A stretch of DNA of 64,000 nt, taken from the NCBI RefSeq assembly GCF_014640175.1, contig NZ_BMGL01000014.1:22073-86072 (forward strand), in the 5' to 3' direction. A program made the position numbers and the translations under genes. Origin of the DNA: Psychroflexus salis. Lineage in GTDB: Bacteria; Bacteroidota; Bacteroidia; Flavobacteriales; Flavobacteriaceae. The notes beneath the pieces are model-generated. The model saw only the letters and a list, made by a program, of their open reading frames with translations. It was not told the DNA's origin and searched no databases. This document shows, piece by piece, positions 38,309-47,774 of the stretch. Position 1 is the stretch's first letter. Every line of letters starts with the position of its first letter.

Positions 38309-41131
38309 CTACAAATCTAATTCTTTTTTTAGAAAAGCAGCGGTGTAGCTTTGCTTGTCTTTACTTACTTTCTCTGGCGTTCCTTTCGCTACTAATTGCC
38401 CACCGTTTTTTCCGCCTTCGTAACCAATATCAAAAAGGTAGTCGCCCATTTTAATTACATCCATATTGTGTTCAATAATTAAAACAGAATTGCCTTTGTC
38501 TACCAATTTATTCAATACATCCATTAATATGCGGATGTCTTCAAAATGTAGGCCAGTAGTGGGTTCATCTAAAATATAAAAAGTATTTCCAGTATCTCGC
38601 TTACTTAATTCGGTTGCTAACTTAATACGTTGGGCTTCACCACCAGAAAGAGTTGTGCTTTGTTGCCCTAAACTGATGTAACCCAAGCCAACATCCTGAA
38701 TGGTCTTCAATTTGCGATATATCTTTGGAATTTGATCGAAAAAATCAGTGGCTTCATCAATGGTCATTTCCAAAACATCGCTAATGGATTTGCCTTTGTA
38801 TCGAATCTCCAAAGTTTCTCGGTTGAAGCGTTTTCCCTGGCAGGTTTCACATTCCACATATACATCGGGTAAAAAGTTCATTTCAATCACTTTTAAACCA
38901 CCACCGCTACAAGTTTCGCAACGACCACCTTTAACATTAAAACTGAAACGCCCCGGTTTATAACCGCGGATTTGTGCTTCGGGTGTCATGGTAAATAACT
39001 TTCTAATTTCGTCAAAAACACCCGTATAAGTTGCTGGATTTGATCGTGGTGTACGACCAATAGGTGTTTGATTGATGTCAATTACTTTGTCTAAATGCTG
39101 AAGTCCGGTGATTTTTTTATATGGAAGCGGTTCTTTTACACCATTAAAATAATAGGCATTCATAATAGGGTAGAGCGTTTCGTTAATTAAAGTAGACTTT
39201 CCACTTCCTGAAACACCAGTTACCACAATCATTTTTCCGAGGGGAATTTTAATGGAAACATCTTTTAAGTTATTTCCAGTTGCCCCTTGTAAATGCAAAT
39301 GTTTGCCATTTCCTTTTCTGCGTTTTTTTGGAACTTCAATATTTTTGGCTCCACTTAAATAATCAGCGGTAAGTGTTTTGCTAGCTAAAATTTGTTTTGG
39401 TGTTCCTTGGCTAATAATTTCGCCACCGTTTTTGCCTGCAAACGGCCCAATGTCTATTACATGGTCGGCTCGCTCAATCATATCTTTATCATGTTCTACC
39501 ACAATAATAGAATTACCCACATCGCGCAAAGAAACTAACGAATTGATTAATTTTTCGTTATCGCGTTGATGCAAGCCAATACTAGGTTCATCTAAAATGT
39601 ACAATACACCTACCAATTGAGAACCGATTTGCGTAGCTAAGCGAATGCGCTGCGCTTCTCCACCAGAAAGTGTTTTAGAACCGCGATTTAAGCTGAGGTA
39701 GGTTAAACCCACATCGACTAAAAATTGCAAACGTGTTTGAATTTCTTTTATAATTTCTTCGGCTATTTTCCACTCGTTTTTGCTGAAGGCTTTGTTTAAA
39801 TTGGTAAAGAAATCTTGCAGTTCCAACACATCCATATCCACTAACTCAGCTATATTTTTTTGGGCTATTTTGTAATTGAGCGATTCTTTTTTTAAACGAC
39901 TCCCTTCACAAGTAGGACAAGGCTTTTTATCCATGTATTTTTTAGCCCAACGTTTTAGTGAAGTAGAACTTTCTCTTTGGTTGAAGGTATTTTCAATAAA
40001 TGTAGCTACGCCTTCAAAATCGTAAGAAATACTTCTGTTTACTTTTGCTTTTTCGCCATAGACTTTAAATGAAGCTTTGCCGCCATATAAAATTACATCC
40101 AATGCTTCTTTAGGTATGTCTTTTATGGCATCTTTTAAATTGAATTTATAATGCAAAGCAATGCTCTCTAGCTGCTTAAACACCCAATTTTTCTTTGGTT
40201 TTCCGTGTGGCTCAATTCCACCTTCTTTAATGGATATTTCTCGATTAGGAATTACTTTATCAGTGTTAATTTCAAAAACTTCACCTATGCCATTGCAACT
40301 GGGGCATGCACCTTTTGGAGAGTTGAATGAAAAATTATTGGGTTCGGGAACAGGATATGAAATGCCGCTAGTTGGGCACATTAAATTTCGGCTAAAGTAG
40401 CGCGCTTCAGTTTTGCCTTCTTCCAAAACCATAATAATATCATTGCCTTGCTTCATTCCATTTTTAATACTGGTGGCAAGGCGTTGGTCTATTTTATCGT
40501 TTATTTTAAGACGGTCTATAACCACTTCAATATCATGAATTTTGTAGCGGTCGAGCTTCATTCCTTTTTCAATATCGCGTACTTCGCCATCTACTCGAAC
40601 TTTTAAAAAACCTTGTTTTGCAATTTGCTCGAATAACTCCCGATAATGTCCTTTTCGCGAACGAATAACAGGAGCTAAGACATTGATTTTTTGGTCTTGA
40701 TAAATTTCTTTTATTTTTTGAAGGATTTGCTCATCTGAGTAGCTCACCATTTTTTCTCCAGTTTTAAAACTGTAAGCTGTGCCAACTCGTGCATACAATA
40801 AACGAAGAAAGTCGTAAATCTCGGTAATGGTACCCACGGTACTTCGTGGACTTTTTGATGTGGTTTTTTGTTCGATGGCAATTACTGGCGAAAGTCCTTC
40901 AATTTTATCTACGTCTGGACGTTCTAAACCACCAAGAAACTGCCTTGCATAGGCTGAAAAAGTTTCAATATATCGGCGTTGTCCTTCCGCATAAATGGTA
41001 TCAAAAGCTAAAGAAGATTTTCCAGAACCCGATAAACCGGTAATAACTACTAGTTTATTTCGGGGAATGTCCACATCAATATTCTTTAAATTATGTGCTC
41101 TTGCACCATAAACTTCAATTTTATCTTCCAT
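38309..41131 (-). CDS. uvrA: Excinuclease ABC subunit UvrA
   Basis: The 940-residue DNA-damage sensor of nucleotide excision repair has two ABC ATPase modules ([14 protein letters not shown] and [13 protein letters not shown]), two signature motifs ([24 protein letters not shown]), and zinc fingers CPSCNG, CPTCEG and [14 protein letters not shown]. It is complete. The ATG at 41131 is preferred to an in-frame TTG at 41137, and the candidate promoter upstream allows a leader of only about 10 bases. Confidence 0.97.
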   Translation of the reverse strand: MEDKIEVYGARAHNLKNIDVDIPRNKLVVITGLSGSGKSSLAFDTIYAEGQRRYIETFSAYARQFLGGLERPDVDKIEGLSPVIAIEQKTTSKSPRSTVGTITEIYDFLRLLYARVGTAYSFKTGEKMVSYSDEQILQKIKEIYQDQKINVLAPVIRSRKGHYRELFEQIAKQGFLKVRVDGEVRDIEKGMKLDRYKIHDIEVVIDRLKINDKIDQRLATSIKNGMKQGNDIIMVLEEGKTEARYFSRNLMCPTSGISYPVPEPNNFSFNSPKGACPSCNGIGEVFEINTDKVIPNREISIKEGGIEPHGKPKKNWVFKQLESIALHYKFNLKDAIKDIPKEALDVILYGGKASFKVYGEKAKVNRSISYDFEGVATFIENTFNQRESSTSLKRWAKKYMDKKPCPTCEGSRLKKESLNYKIAQKNIAELVDMDVLELQDFFTNLNKAFSKNEWKIAEEIIKEIQTRLQFLVDVGLTYLSLNRGSKTLSGGEAQRIRLATQIGSQLVGVLYILDEPSIGLHQRDNEKLINSLVSLRDVGNSIIVVEHDKDMIERADHVIDIGPFAGKNGGEIISQGTPKQILASKTLTADYLSGAKNIEVPKKRRKGNGKHLHLQGATGNNLKDVSIKIPLGKMIVVTGVSGSGKSTLINETLYPIMNAYYFNGVKEPLPYKKITGLQHLDKVIDINQTPIGRTPRSNPATYTGVFDEIRKLFTMTPEAQIRGYKPGRFSFNVKGGRCETCSGGGLKVIEMNFLPDVYVECETCQGKRFNRETLEIRYKGKSISDVLEMTIDEATDFFDQIPKIYRKLKTIQDVGLGYISLGQQSTTLSGGEAQRIKLATELSKRDTGNTFYILDEPTTGLHFEDIRILMDVLNKLVDKGNSVLIIEHNMDVIKMGDYLFDIGYEGGKNGGQLVAKGTPEKVSKDKQSYTAAFLKKELDL

Positions 41132-41148
41132 AGCCAAATTTCAACTTG

Positions 41149-41156
41149 CAAAATTA
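41149..41156 (-). promoter_or_regulatory. Candidate uvrA -7 box
   Basis: On the minus strand the bases read TAATTTTG, an exact TAnnTTTG match about 18 bases before the uvrA ATG. The -33 element is not obvious. Confidence 0.4.
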
Positions 41157-41291
41157 GTCAATTTTTATGGCTAAAGATTCGCTTGTGGCTTTCAAATGCG
41201 ATGACTTAAAGATAATTATGAAAAGTTTAGGTCTTGCTGAAGCAAAATCTTTATTTGGTATAGCGTTCATTTAAAAATTCGTAGAGACTTT

Positions 41292-41325
41292 TTGCTGAAA
41301 TTCTTTCATAATGTATGTATATTTG
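41292..41325 (+). promoter_or_regulatory. Candidate promoter of the YqeY-like gene
   Basis: TTG at 41292-41294 and TATATTTG at 41318-41325 (an exact -7 match) are separated by 23 bases, with the ATG 20 bases downstream. Confidence 0.55.
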
Positions 41326-41344
41326 CGCTCTCAAATGAAATATC

Positions 41345-41794
41345 ATGGCTTTAGAAAAAGAAGTAATGCAGAAGATGAAGGAAGCAATGAAAGCAAAAGA
41401 CACCCTTGCTTTAGCTTCTTTGCGTTCGATTAAAAGTGAAATTTTAAAAGCAAAAACAGCTACTGGTGGTGGTGAAGAAATGACTGAAGCTGAAGAGTTG
41501 AAGTTAGTTCAAAAATTGGTAAAACAACGCAAAGATAGCGCTGCGGTTTACCAAGAGCAAAATCGACCAGACTTGGCTGAGCCTGAGTTAGCTGAAGCCA
41601 AAATTATTGAACAATTTTTACCGGAGCAATTGAGTGAAGCAGAGATTGCAGCTGAAGTGCAAAAAATAATTGCTTCAACGGGTGCAGAAAGTATGAAAGA
41701 TATGGGTAAAGTAATGGGCATTGCTTCTAAAAACTTAGCAGGCAAAGCCGATGGTAAAACCATTTCGAATTTAGTGAAGAAACATTTGAGCTAA
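41345..41794 (+). CDS. GatB/YqeY domain protein
   Basis: The 149-residue protein is a stand-alone YqeY domain, the tRNA-binding tail domain also found in GatB: MQKMKEAMKAKDTLALASLRSIKSEILKA, QKLVKQRKDSAAVYQEQNRPDLAEPELAEAKIIEQFLPEQLSE, and DMGKVMGIASKNLAGKADGKTISNLVKK. Its length is normal. The role is not well defined; a link to tRNA metabolism is presumed from the domain. It lies just upstream of a tRNA-Arg gene. Confidence 0.92.
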   Translation: MALEKEVMQKMKEAMKAKDTLALASLRSIKSEILKAKTATGGGEEMTEAEELKLVQKLVKQRKDSAAVYQEQNRPDLAEPELAEAKIIEQFLPEQLSEAEIAAEVQKIIASTGAESMKDMGKVMGIASKNLAGKADGKTISNLVKKHLS

Positions 41795-41879
41795 GGAAAA
41801 GTTATAATTTAGTGAGTAGTTTATTGCTGGGTGTTGTTAGTGGATTTTTTACAGCTCAGCGAATTTTAAAATAAAATTA

Positions 41880-41953
41880 GGCCGCGTAGTTCAACTGAAT
41901 AGAATATCAGATTTCGGCTCTGAGGGTTGCAGGTTTGAATCCTGCCGCGGTCA
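41880..41953 (+). tRNA. tRNA-Arg (anticodon TCG)
   Basis: The acceptor stem GGCCGCG pairs with CGCGGTC (one G-T). The anticodon stem TCAGA/TCTGA encloses loop TTTCGGC, giving TCG. The T-arm GCAGG TTTGAAT CCTGC has T at the position normally C, and the D-loop is irregular (AACTGAATA); I recall similar arginine tRNAs in Flavobacteria. It is a likely insertion site for what lies downstream. Confidence 0.82.
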
Positions 41954-41960
41954 CAAATTG

Positions 41961-41990
41961 TTCCCAAACATAATTTTTTATGTTTGGGAA
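41961..41990 (+). terminator. Terminator of tRNA-Arg
   Basis: TTCCCAAACATA (41961-41972) pairs perfectly with TATGTTTGGGAA (41979-41990) around a T/A loop, followed by TATCTTTTGTTTT. It overlaps the left copy of a 22-bp repeat found again at 62607. Confidence 0.82.
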
Positions 41991-41993
41991 TAT
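41972..41993 (+). repeat. 22-bp direct repeat, left copy
   Basis: The 22 bases at 41972-41993 (AATTTTTTATGT, then TTGGGAATAT) are identical to 62607-62628. This copy is the loop and 3' arm of the tRNA-Arg terminator. The pair brackets about 20.6 kb. Confidence 0.85.
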
Positions 41994-42103
41994 CTTTTGT
42001 TTTCAAATGAAATTTTATCTACTTTTTGAATAGTTGGATTGTTTGGTTCGAAAACATATCAATTTTTTGTAATAGGTTTTGATTTTATGGATTAGTTTAT
42101 CTT

Positions 42104-42640
42104 TTATTCAGTATGTTTTTCATATTCAGTTATTTTGGTTTTCAATCTATTGTTAAGGTATTCATTTTTTGCATTTAATGTTTCACTAATTAAGATTGCT
42201 TCATTTAAATAATTTCTAATTTTATCTTTTTCCCAATGTTTTGGTGGTTTTTGAAGATTTGTAATTCTGTCAGCCAATTTAACCATTCCGACTTCTTTTT
42301 CCAATTCATTAATACGGTTTAAGCTGTCAATCATTCTTTCTTTTTTGGTAGTCAAGCTTTCATCTTTAGTTAAGGCTTGAACACCTACAGCAACGCTATG
42401 TCCAAATTTATTTTCAATTTCATTGAAGCTCGTATCTGTGTCTTCAATAGTATCGTGCAATAAGGCCAATTGAATGGCAAAATTGATATCGAAATTGCTG
42501 CTATCACTATAAGCTAAAAGTATTTCCATAGCTACATTTGATAGATGTAATAAGTAGTTAGCATCAGTTCCAGGTACTTTTTGGTTTTTATGTTTTTCTC
42601 CAGCGAATTTTATAGCTTTTTGATAGATTTCTTGTGTCAT
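42104..42640 (-). CDS. HD-domain hydrolase, RelA/SpoT-hydrolase-like
   Basis: The 178-residue protein carries an HD phosphohydrolase domain: AIKFAGEKHKNQKVPGTDANYLLHLSNVAMEIL (metal His), LALLHDTIEDTD (the HD pair plus ED) and VKLADRITNL (distal Asp). This spacing matches the (p)ppGpp hydrolase domain of SpoT and small alarmone hydrolases. No synthetase or regulatory domain is present. The activity is inferred and could be another nucleotide phosphohydrolase. It is the first gene inside the 22-bp repeats. Confidence 0.85.
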   Translation of the reverse strand: MTQEIYQKAIKFAGEKHKNQKVPGTDANYLLHLSNVAMEILLAYSDSSNFDINFAIQLALLHDTIEDTDTSFNEIENKFGHSVAVGVQALTKDESLTTKKERMIDSLNRINELEKEVGMVKLADRITNLQKPPKHWEKDKIRNYLNEAILISETLNAKNEYLNNRLKTKITEYEKHTE

Positions 42641-42650
42641 TTTTGATTAC

Positions 42651-42765
42651 TTAATCGATTAAAATATGTTTTTTCATACATGCTTTTTTATCTAAATTGG
42701 TATAAACATTTTCTTTTACAAGACGACCAACTTCTGTTTGTTGAAAGTGGTTTAGTGTATTTTAG
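42651..42765 (-). pseudogene. Short coding-like remnant upstream of the HD gene
   Basis: On the minus strand, about 36 codons free of stops translate to HFQQTEVGRLVKENVY followed by TNLDKKACMKKHILID and TAA. There is no ATG at its 5' end, and an in-frame TAA bounds it. It reads like the C-terminus of a lost gene, but I do not recognise it. Confidence 0.3.
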
Positions 42766-42783
42766 TCCAATCCAGTACTAATT

Positions 42784-42915
42784 TTAATCACCTTTTTTGT
42801 GTTTATGTAGTTTTAATGATGGTGTGTTTCCTTGAGTTTTTTTATTATCTCTTTGTCGTCTGTCTGGCTTTCCCGTTGTCTTTGCAGTTCTTTTTGGTCC
42901 TGGTTTAATTCCCAT
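42784..42915 (-). CDS. Small basic protein, 43 residues, unknown
   Basis: The frame starts at ATG 42915 and translates to MGIKPGPKRTAKTTGKPDRR, then QRDNKKTQGNTPSLKLHKHKKGD. It is strongly basic, with no hydrophobic segment and likely disordered, so nucleic-acid binding is possible. The upstream leader is A/T-rich, as for other genes here. The low-bias composition (few Leu/Ile, many Lys/Arg/Thr) is unlike random A/T-rich sequence, which argues for a real gene, but no family is recognised. Confidence 0.45.
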   Translation of the reverse strand: MGIKPGPKRTAKTTGKPDRRQRDNKKTQGNTPSLKLHKHKKGD

Positions 42916-43006
42916 AATTAGATTTATTTAGTTAATTGACTTTTATCTTTTTATGATAAACTTATGAATAACCACTAGAGCTGCTTGAATTACAATAATT
43001 TTAAAA

Positions 43007-43189
43007 TTGTTGGTCTTGGTTAGCAACTATATGCTGACTGTTGCAATTCCCAAAACAATTGAGTACTCTAACGGAATGAAATTATTGGATATGATGCCTA
43101 CAGGATATGATTTGTATTATGTAAGTGAATTATTCAGTTTGCATGGCTCTTTTGAATTGCAGCTATTTATAGTTTTAGTACATCTTTAA
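43007..43189 (+). pseudogene. Fragment of a membrane protein gene
   Basis: The frame translates to LVLVSNYMLTVAIPKTIEYS, then NGMKLLDMMPTGYDLYYVSELFSLHG, followed by an unrelated hydrophobic tail. The first part resembles the N-terminal half of a flavobacterial multi-pass protein with the SxGMKxLDMMPxGYD motif (from memory). There is no ATG start; only TTG is available, and the rest of the protein is missing. The remaining bases to 43333 show nothing I can assign. Confidence 0.45.
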
Positions 43190-43333
43190 ATTTCAATGTT
43201 TCCATTTTAGTTGAATTAATGTAAGCTTCTCTAAAGTAAAACAGTTTGTTATTCTATTTTAGAAACAAATTTATTTCGATAGAAATTTCAAGAAAAATAT
43301 AAATCCATATTATTTAAAATACATAACGGTACT

Positions 43334-46165
43334 TTAAGGTATAGTATTGTTTTTATCTAATTCAATTAAATATTCTACTAAGTTTTGCTTGCGTTCTAGT
43401 TTCAATTTTTTCCGAAGTCGATATCTTGCTAATTCAACACCTCGATGTGTTATATTTAAAAGTTTTGCAATTTCTTTAGAGCTCATATTCATTCTAAGGA
43501 ATGCAGCAAGCTTAATTTCTCTAGGAGATAGTTTAATGTTCATACTCGATAGTTTTTCAAGATAGTTGCCATGTACTTGATCAAAATGATAGGCAAACTT
43601 AGCCCAGTAATCTTCGTCTGAAAGCTCCTTATCAATTGAACTTATGATACGCTTAAGTTCTTGTACCGAGCCGCCTTTATCAATACTGGTAATTATTTTG
43701 GCTTGTATACCTTGTATAAATTCTTTATTTTTTATTAGTTGCATAGTTGTAGAAGTAAGCTGATCGTTTTTAAGATTTAGCTCAGTTTGTAATTTTTCGT
43801 TGTATAATTTATCAATTTCTTCATTTTTAACCCTAATTTCCTTTTCCTTTTCTTTTTTTATTATAGAGTTTTCTACTTTATATTTCTTTCGCTGCAAAAC
43901 AGGAATTAATATTATGAATACCAAAAATAAGGTAAAGTAGCCAGTTTTAGCATACCAATTTGCATACCAAGGAGTTGATACCTGAAAAGGAAAACTTGAA
44001 ACCTTACTTTCTAGGTCATAAATATTTTTTGCCTTTACTTCAAATGTATAATCACCATAAGGTAAGTGATTATAACTTTTTTCGTTTGTGTCAGTCCATT
44101 TAGACCATTTTTCATCTAAAGGTTTCAATCTGTAACTATACTTTAAGTCTTCAAATCCATCATAAAATGGAGATGCAAATTCTATTTTTACGGATTGTTT
44201 ATTATTTATTTTTAGTTTTTCTTTATTTATAGGTATAGCGATTAATAAAGAATCTTCGGCTTTTGAAACTTTTACTGATCTAATTATTGTTGAAAATTTT
44301 TTTTCAATATGGTGATTTTTCTGAGGGTCATACTTAATAAATCCATCTTTAGCAGTAATAAAGACACTGTTGTTATTTACAACAGAAATATCTTGCAAAT
44401 CATCGCTTATATACTTGTTAATATGTTTGAAAATTTTTGTTTTCTTATCAAAGTCACCATATTTTTTTTCATTTAAAACACCAAAATTTTGGTTTTGTAT
44501 GTAATATACCGAGTTGTTTATGCCGGATACTAATTCACTAACATGCTCTTTACCTAGATAATTATCAAAAAACTGATTTGAAGAAAAATTTAAAGAATCC
44601 TTATTGAAGTTGAAAATTCCACTTTTCGATGTAAAAACCATTTTGCCATTTAAGTTGTAAGAAGTAATAAGAATATTGGATGGAAATCCATGTCGATCAT
44701 CAAAATGTTCAATTTTGTTTTTATACTTCATGTTTTTATCAAATTTTATTCTGTAAACACCTCTATAGCCATGAGACATCCAAAGTGTTGTGTCATTTTC
44801 AAAAACCAAAATCCTTGAAGATTCGCTTAAGTCTGGTAAATCTTTAGTGTTTACCCATGAGTTGTTTTTTTTCTCAAAATACTTAATTCCTTTGTAATCG
44901 CCACCTAAAACAACATTTGGTTTACTTGTTTTTATTAAATTCCAAGTCCCTATATCATGTATTTTTTTTAATTCATGACCATCAATTTTAAATGCTCCTT
45001 CATGGTGATTTAAGAAAAGTTCTTTTTCAATTTGAGATATCTTATATACTTGTCCTTCAGAATCAGGAAATAGGCTAAAGTGATCTTCATTTAAAAATAA
45101 ATCTGCTGTATTTGCTACAAAAAGTCCATTATTAGTTCCTAGATAAAGAGAATTATCAAAGAAATGAGCATCATAACCTGTGCCTTCTACGCCTAACTCT
45201 TCATTGATTAAGGTAAAAGGTAAACTTAGCTTTATATAATCTATACCATTATTTAAAGCTACCCATAGGTTATTAAAATTGTCTTCATAAATAGATTTTA
45301 CAGTTCTATCAGATATTCCTTTATTCTTTGTTAGATGAAGTTTTTTAGAAAAATCTGAGTTAAATATTAAAAGACCATTGTTTTGTGTGCCTAATGCATA
45401 ATCTCCATTTTCTAGTTGTATAGCTTCGTTCACGGTATCCGATTGTAAAAGATCTATTTTAAATTGCAAATTAGAATCTTTGAACTCAAATACTTTTCCT
45501 TTTTCACTAAGAAAATAATAACCTTGTTTATTGGGGAGAATAGCTATTAAACGCTCAATATTGTTTGTTTGAGGTAAGGCTATAAAATCTCCATCTTTAT
45601 ATTCAAAAATACCTTCGTTATAAAATTGACAAAATACGCGGTCTTTTACTAAAAAAGAACTTATTAAAAAACCAGGTGAATCTATTTTTTTTATTTGATT
45701 ATTCGAGTAAGAAAGAAGTTTATCCTCTACATTAAAAAATATTTCATCGTCAAGTTCAAATATTTTCCAAACTTCAGAAAATTCTACATTTAAAGCATCT
45801 AACTCCTTCCGTAAAGATTTAAATTGAAGGCCCTTGCCAGTTTCCCAGAAATAGCCTATCTGATTTTGTCCTCCAACAAAAATAGTACCTTTACTATCTA
45901 TCATTACAGTTCTTATTTTTGTAGCATCTGGAATATTGTATTTTTTCCACTTATTACCATCAAACTCTAATAATCCAAAATTATTCGCCACGTATAATAA
46001 TCCATTTTCAGATTGATCAAATTCCCAATTTTGTATACTTCCTTGGTAATTTTCCGAAGAAAAATGTACTCTTAATGGAACACCGAATTTAGTATTTGAA
46101 TTTGATTGAGAACTTACATCAAAAAACATTAAGATGAACATTGAAATAAACCAATTTGGATTCAT
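43334..46165 (-). CDS. Membrane sensor-regulator: Reg_prop propeller, Y_Y_Y domain, LuxR-type HTH
   Basis: The 943-residue protein has a signal sequence (MNPNWFISMFILMFFDVSSQ), then about 14 propeller-type repeats (WEFDQSENGLLYVANNFGLLEFDGNKW, IYEDNFNNLWVALNNGIDYI). The Y_Y_Y domain follows (LKYSYRLKPLDEKWSKWTDTNEKSYNHLPYGDYTFEVKAKN). One transmembrane helix comes next (GYFTLFLVFIILIPVL), then a cytoplasmic coiled coil and a C-terminal HTH (LSPREIKLAAFLRMNMSSKEIAKLLNITHRGVELARYRLRKKL). It lacks a histidine-kinase domain, so it would bind DNA directly from the membrane, like SusR-type regulators. Divergent to the glucan locus, it is the likely regulator. Confidence 0.88.
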   Translation of the reverse strand: MNPNWFISMFILMFFDVSSQSNSNTKFGVPLRVHFSSENYQGSIQNWEFDQSENGLLYVANNFGLLEFDGNKWKKYNIPDATKIRTVMIDSKGTIFVGGQNQIGYFWETGKGLQFKSLRKELDALNVEFSEVWKIFELDDEIFFNVEDKLLSYSNNQIKKIDSPGFLISSFLVKDRVFCQFYNEGIFEYKDGDFIALPQTNNIERLIAILPNKQGYYFLSEKGKVFEFKDSNLQFKIDLLQSDTVNEAIQLENGDYALGTQNNGLLIFNSDFSKKLHLTKNKGISDRTVKSIYEDNFNNLWVALNNGIDYIKLSLPFTLINEELGVEGTGYDAHFFDNSLYLGTNNGLFVANTADLFLNEDHFSLFPDSEGQVYKISQIEKELFLNHHEGAFKIDGHELKKIHDIGTWNLIKTSKPNVVLGGDYKGIKYFEKKNNSWVNTKDLPDLSESSRILVFENDTTLWMSHGYRGVYRIKFDKNMKYKNKIEHFDDRHGFPSNILITSYNLNGKMVFTSKSGIFNFNKDSLNFSSNQFFDNYLGKEHVSELVSGINNSVYYIQNQNFGVLNEKKYGDFDKKTKIFKHINKYISDDLQDISVVNNNSVFITAKDGFIKYDPQKNHHIEKKFSTIIRSVKVSKAEDSLLIAIPINKEKLKINNKQSVKIEFASPFYDGFEDLKYSYRLKPLDEKWSKWTDTNEKSYNHLPYGDYTFEVKAKNIYDLESKVSSFPFQVSTPWYANWYAKTGYFTLFLVFIILIPVLQRKKYKVENSIIKKEKEKEIRVKNEEIDKLYNEKLQTELNLKNDQLTSTTMQLIKNKEFIQGIQAKIITSIDKGGSVQELKRIISSIDKELSDEDYWAKFAYHFDQVHGNYLEKLSSMNIKLSPREIKLAAFLRMNMSSKEIAKLLNITHRGVELARYRLRKKLKLERKQNLVEYLIELDKNNTIP

Positions 46166-46357
46166 GAGGTGTAATTATATTCTTCGAATGTATTAAATAA
46201 ATTTACTAAAACCTTAAAAAATAGGGTGTGAATAAATATTTGAAAGTTTTTGATGAGTTTTAATTAACATTTATTTGAGTTTTTGATGTAGTGGCTTTTT
46301 TCTTATCAAGTGTTATTAAGCATAGTTTTGTAACAGAAATAAATTTATGATGCATTT

Positions 46358-46373
46358 ACTACAGCGTTGTAGT
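46358..46373. promoter_or_regulatory. 16-base palindrome in the divergent regulatory gap
   Basis: ACTACA-GCGT-TGTAGT lies 43 bases before the first gene of the glucan locus and about 190 from the regulator start. It could be an operator for the LuxR-type regulator, or a 5' leader hairpin followed by TTTTTATTTT. Confidence 0.45.
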
Positions 46374-46415
46374 TTTTATTTTAAATAATAACTTTAATAA
46401 ACAAATTTGAATACC

Positions 46416-47714
46416 ATGAAAACAATTACTTTTTTATTTCTATGTCTATTAACTGTAATGATAGGAAACAGTCAAAATTTAATTACAAATGGAGGTTTCG
46501 ATGATGCTACTGGATGGACGGTTGTAAATCAATACGGAACAGATAGTACAAACGGTGAGGTATCTTTTAATGACGGTGTTGTCAACATTGGAAAGATTGA
46601 CCCTACAGACGGTGGGTGGATACATATGGGATTTTACACGAGTGTAGATTTATCATCTGGCTGGTATCAATTCGATATGGAAATGGATTTTGAGAATATC
46701 AATGAAATTTGGGGAGAAGTTTATATAGGTTCTGCTGAGCCAGTTCAAAACCAAGAATATTTTGGTGACCAACAAGTACTAAAAGCTTATAATGCTTGGG
46801 ATTGTACTCAAACTTACACAGGTCAAGCTGTAGCATCAGGTTGTGACGAATCTAATCCAGGATTATTTCAAATCACTAATGATGGTACCTATTACCTTCT
46901 TTTTAGATCGGGAGGAAATAATTTTGGTACTGACGGAGTAATCTTAGATAATTTTTCTCTTTTAAGTACCACGCCTCCAGACCTAGATACACTAACTGAA
47001 TTCGATTTTGATTTTGAAACTCCAACTTCAATAACTTCAGAAAATTTAATATTTAATGAGGATGCTGTAAATACTGTAACCGATGGTATCAATTCCAGTG
47101 TAAATGTAGCTGAACTTGATGGCGTTAATAACGATTGGTTTTCTCAAATTAAAGTTGAAAATAGCGATGGTATAGATTTATCAACTGCCGATAGGGGATT
47201 CTCAATAAAAGTAAAAGGGCCAAGAACATCTACATTAACTATAAAAGTTGAATCTGGTGGACCAGAACATGCTGTAACTGCAGAATATACAACGCCAAAT
47301 CAATGGCAGGAACTTCTATTCGATTTTACAAGTTTTACATCAACTACCAATACAAAAGTTGCTCTATTTTTTGATATTCAAACAAATTTTGATGAAACTG
47401 AAGACCCTAACCTTAATATTTTTCAAATTGATGATTATGTTTTTGGTGAGTATGCAACATTAAGTTCAAATAATTTTGAAATAGCTGGTTTAAAAATTTA
47501 TCCAAATCCAACTTCACATCTTTGGAATATTTCAACAAATAATGAACAAATAACACTGATTGAAGTTTTCGACATTACTGGTAGGAAAGTATATTCTAAA
47601 AAATCACTTTCATCTATCATTCAAATTGATTCATCTACTTTTAATACAGGAGTTTACATTTTAAAGTTAAATACAGAAAAAGGTTTTACGTCTAGAAAAA
47701 TAATCAAAAAATAA
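46416..47714 (+). CDS. Secreted glucan-locus protein with carbohydrate-binding-like modules and T9SS domain
   Basis: The 432-residue product has signal peptide MKTITFLFLCLLTVMIGNSQ. A beta-sandwich module (about 20-185: LITNGGFDDATGWTVVN, WGEVYIGSAEP, LLFRSGGNNFGTDGVILDNFSL) is followed by a second CBM-like region (about 195-345: FDFETPTSI, GFSIKVKGPRTSTLTIKVE). The last 75 residues form a T9SS sorting domain (KIYPNPTSHLWNIS, IEVFDITGRKVYS, TGVYILKLN). The first module recurs twice in the PKD lipoprotein downstream. No catalytic motif is visible, so I infer a glucan-binding role. The start is ATG 46416; an in-frame TTG lies three codons upstream. Confidence 0.8.
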   Translation: MKTITFLFLCLLTVMIGNSQNLITNGGFDDATGWTVVNQYGTDSTNGEVSFNDGVVNIGKIDPTDGGWIHMGFYTSVDLSSGWYQFDMEMDFENINEIWGEVYIGSAEPVQNQEYFGDQQVLKAYNAWDCTQTYTGQAVASGCDESNPGLFQITNDGTYYLLFRSGGNNFGTDGVILDNFSLLSTTPPDLDTLTEFDFDFETPTSITSENLIFNEDAVNTVTDGINSSVNVAELDGVNNDWFSQIKVENSDGIDLSTADRGFSIKVKGPRTSTLTIKVESGGPEHAVTAEYTTPNQWQELLFDFTSFTSTTNTKVALFFDIQTNFDETEDPNLNIFQIDDYVFGEYATLSSNNFEIAGLKIYPNPTSHLWNISTNNEQITLIEVFDITGRKVYSKKSLSSIIQIDSSTFNTGVYILKLNTEKGFTSRKIIKK

Positions 47715-47774
47715 AAAATGAGCGCATCATTTAACTTGACATAAAATCAATTATCTCAACTTAATCAATAAACA

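Noticed and set aside
41167..41274. Plus-strand frame of 35 codons starting at an ATG between uvrA and the YqeY-like gene
   Set aside because: Its product (MAKDSLVAFKCDDLK...) matches nothing I know and the frame lies over the likely uvrA promoter. Too short to support.
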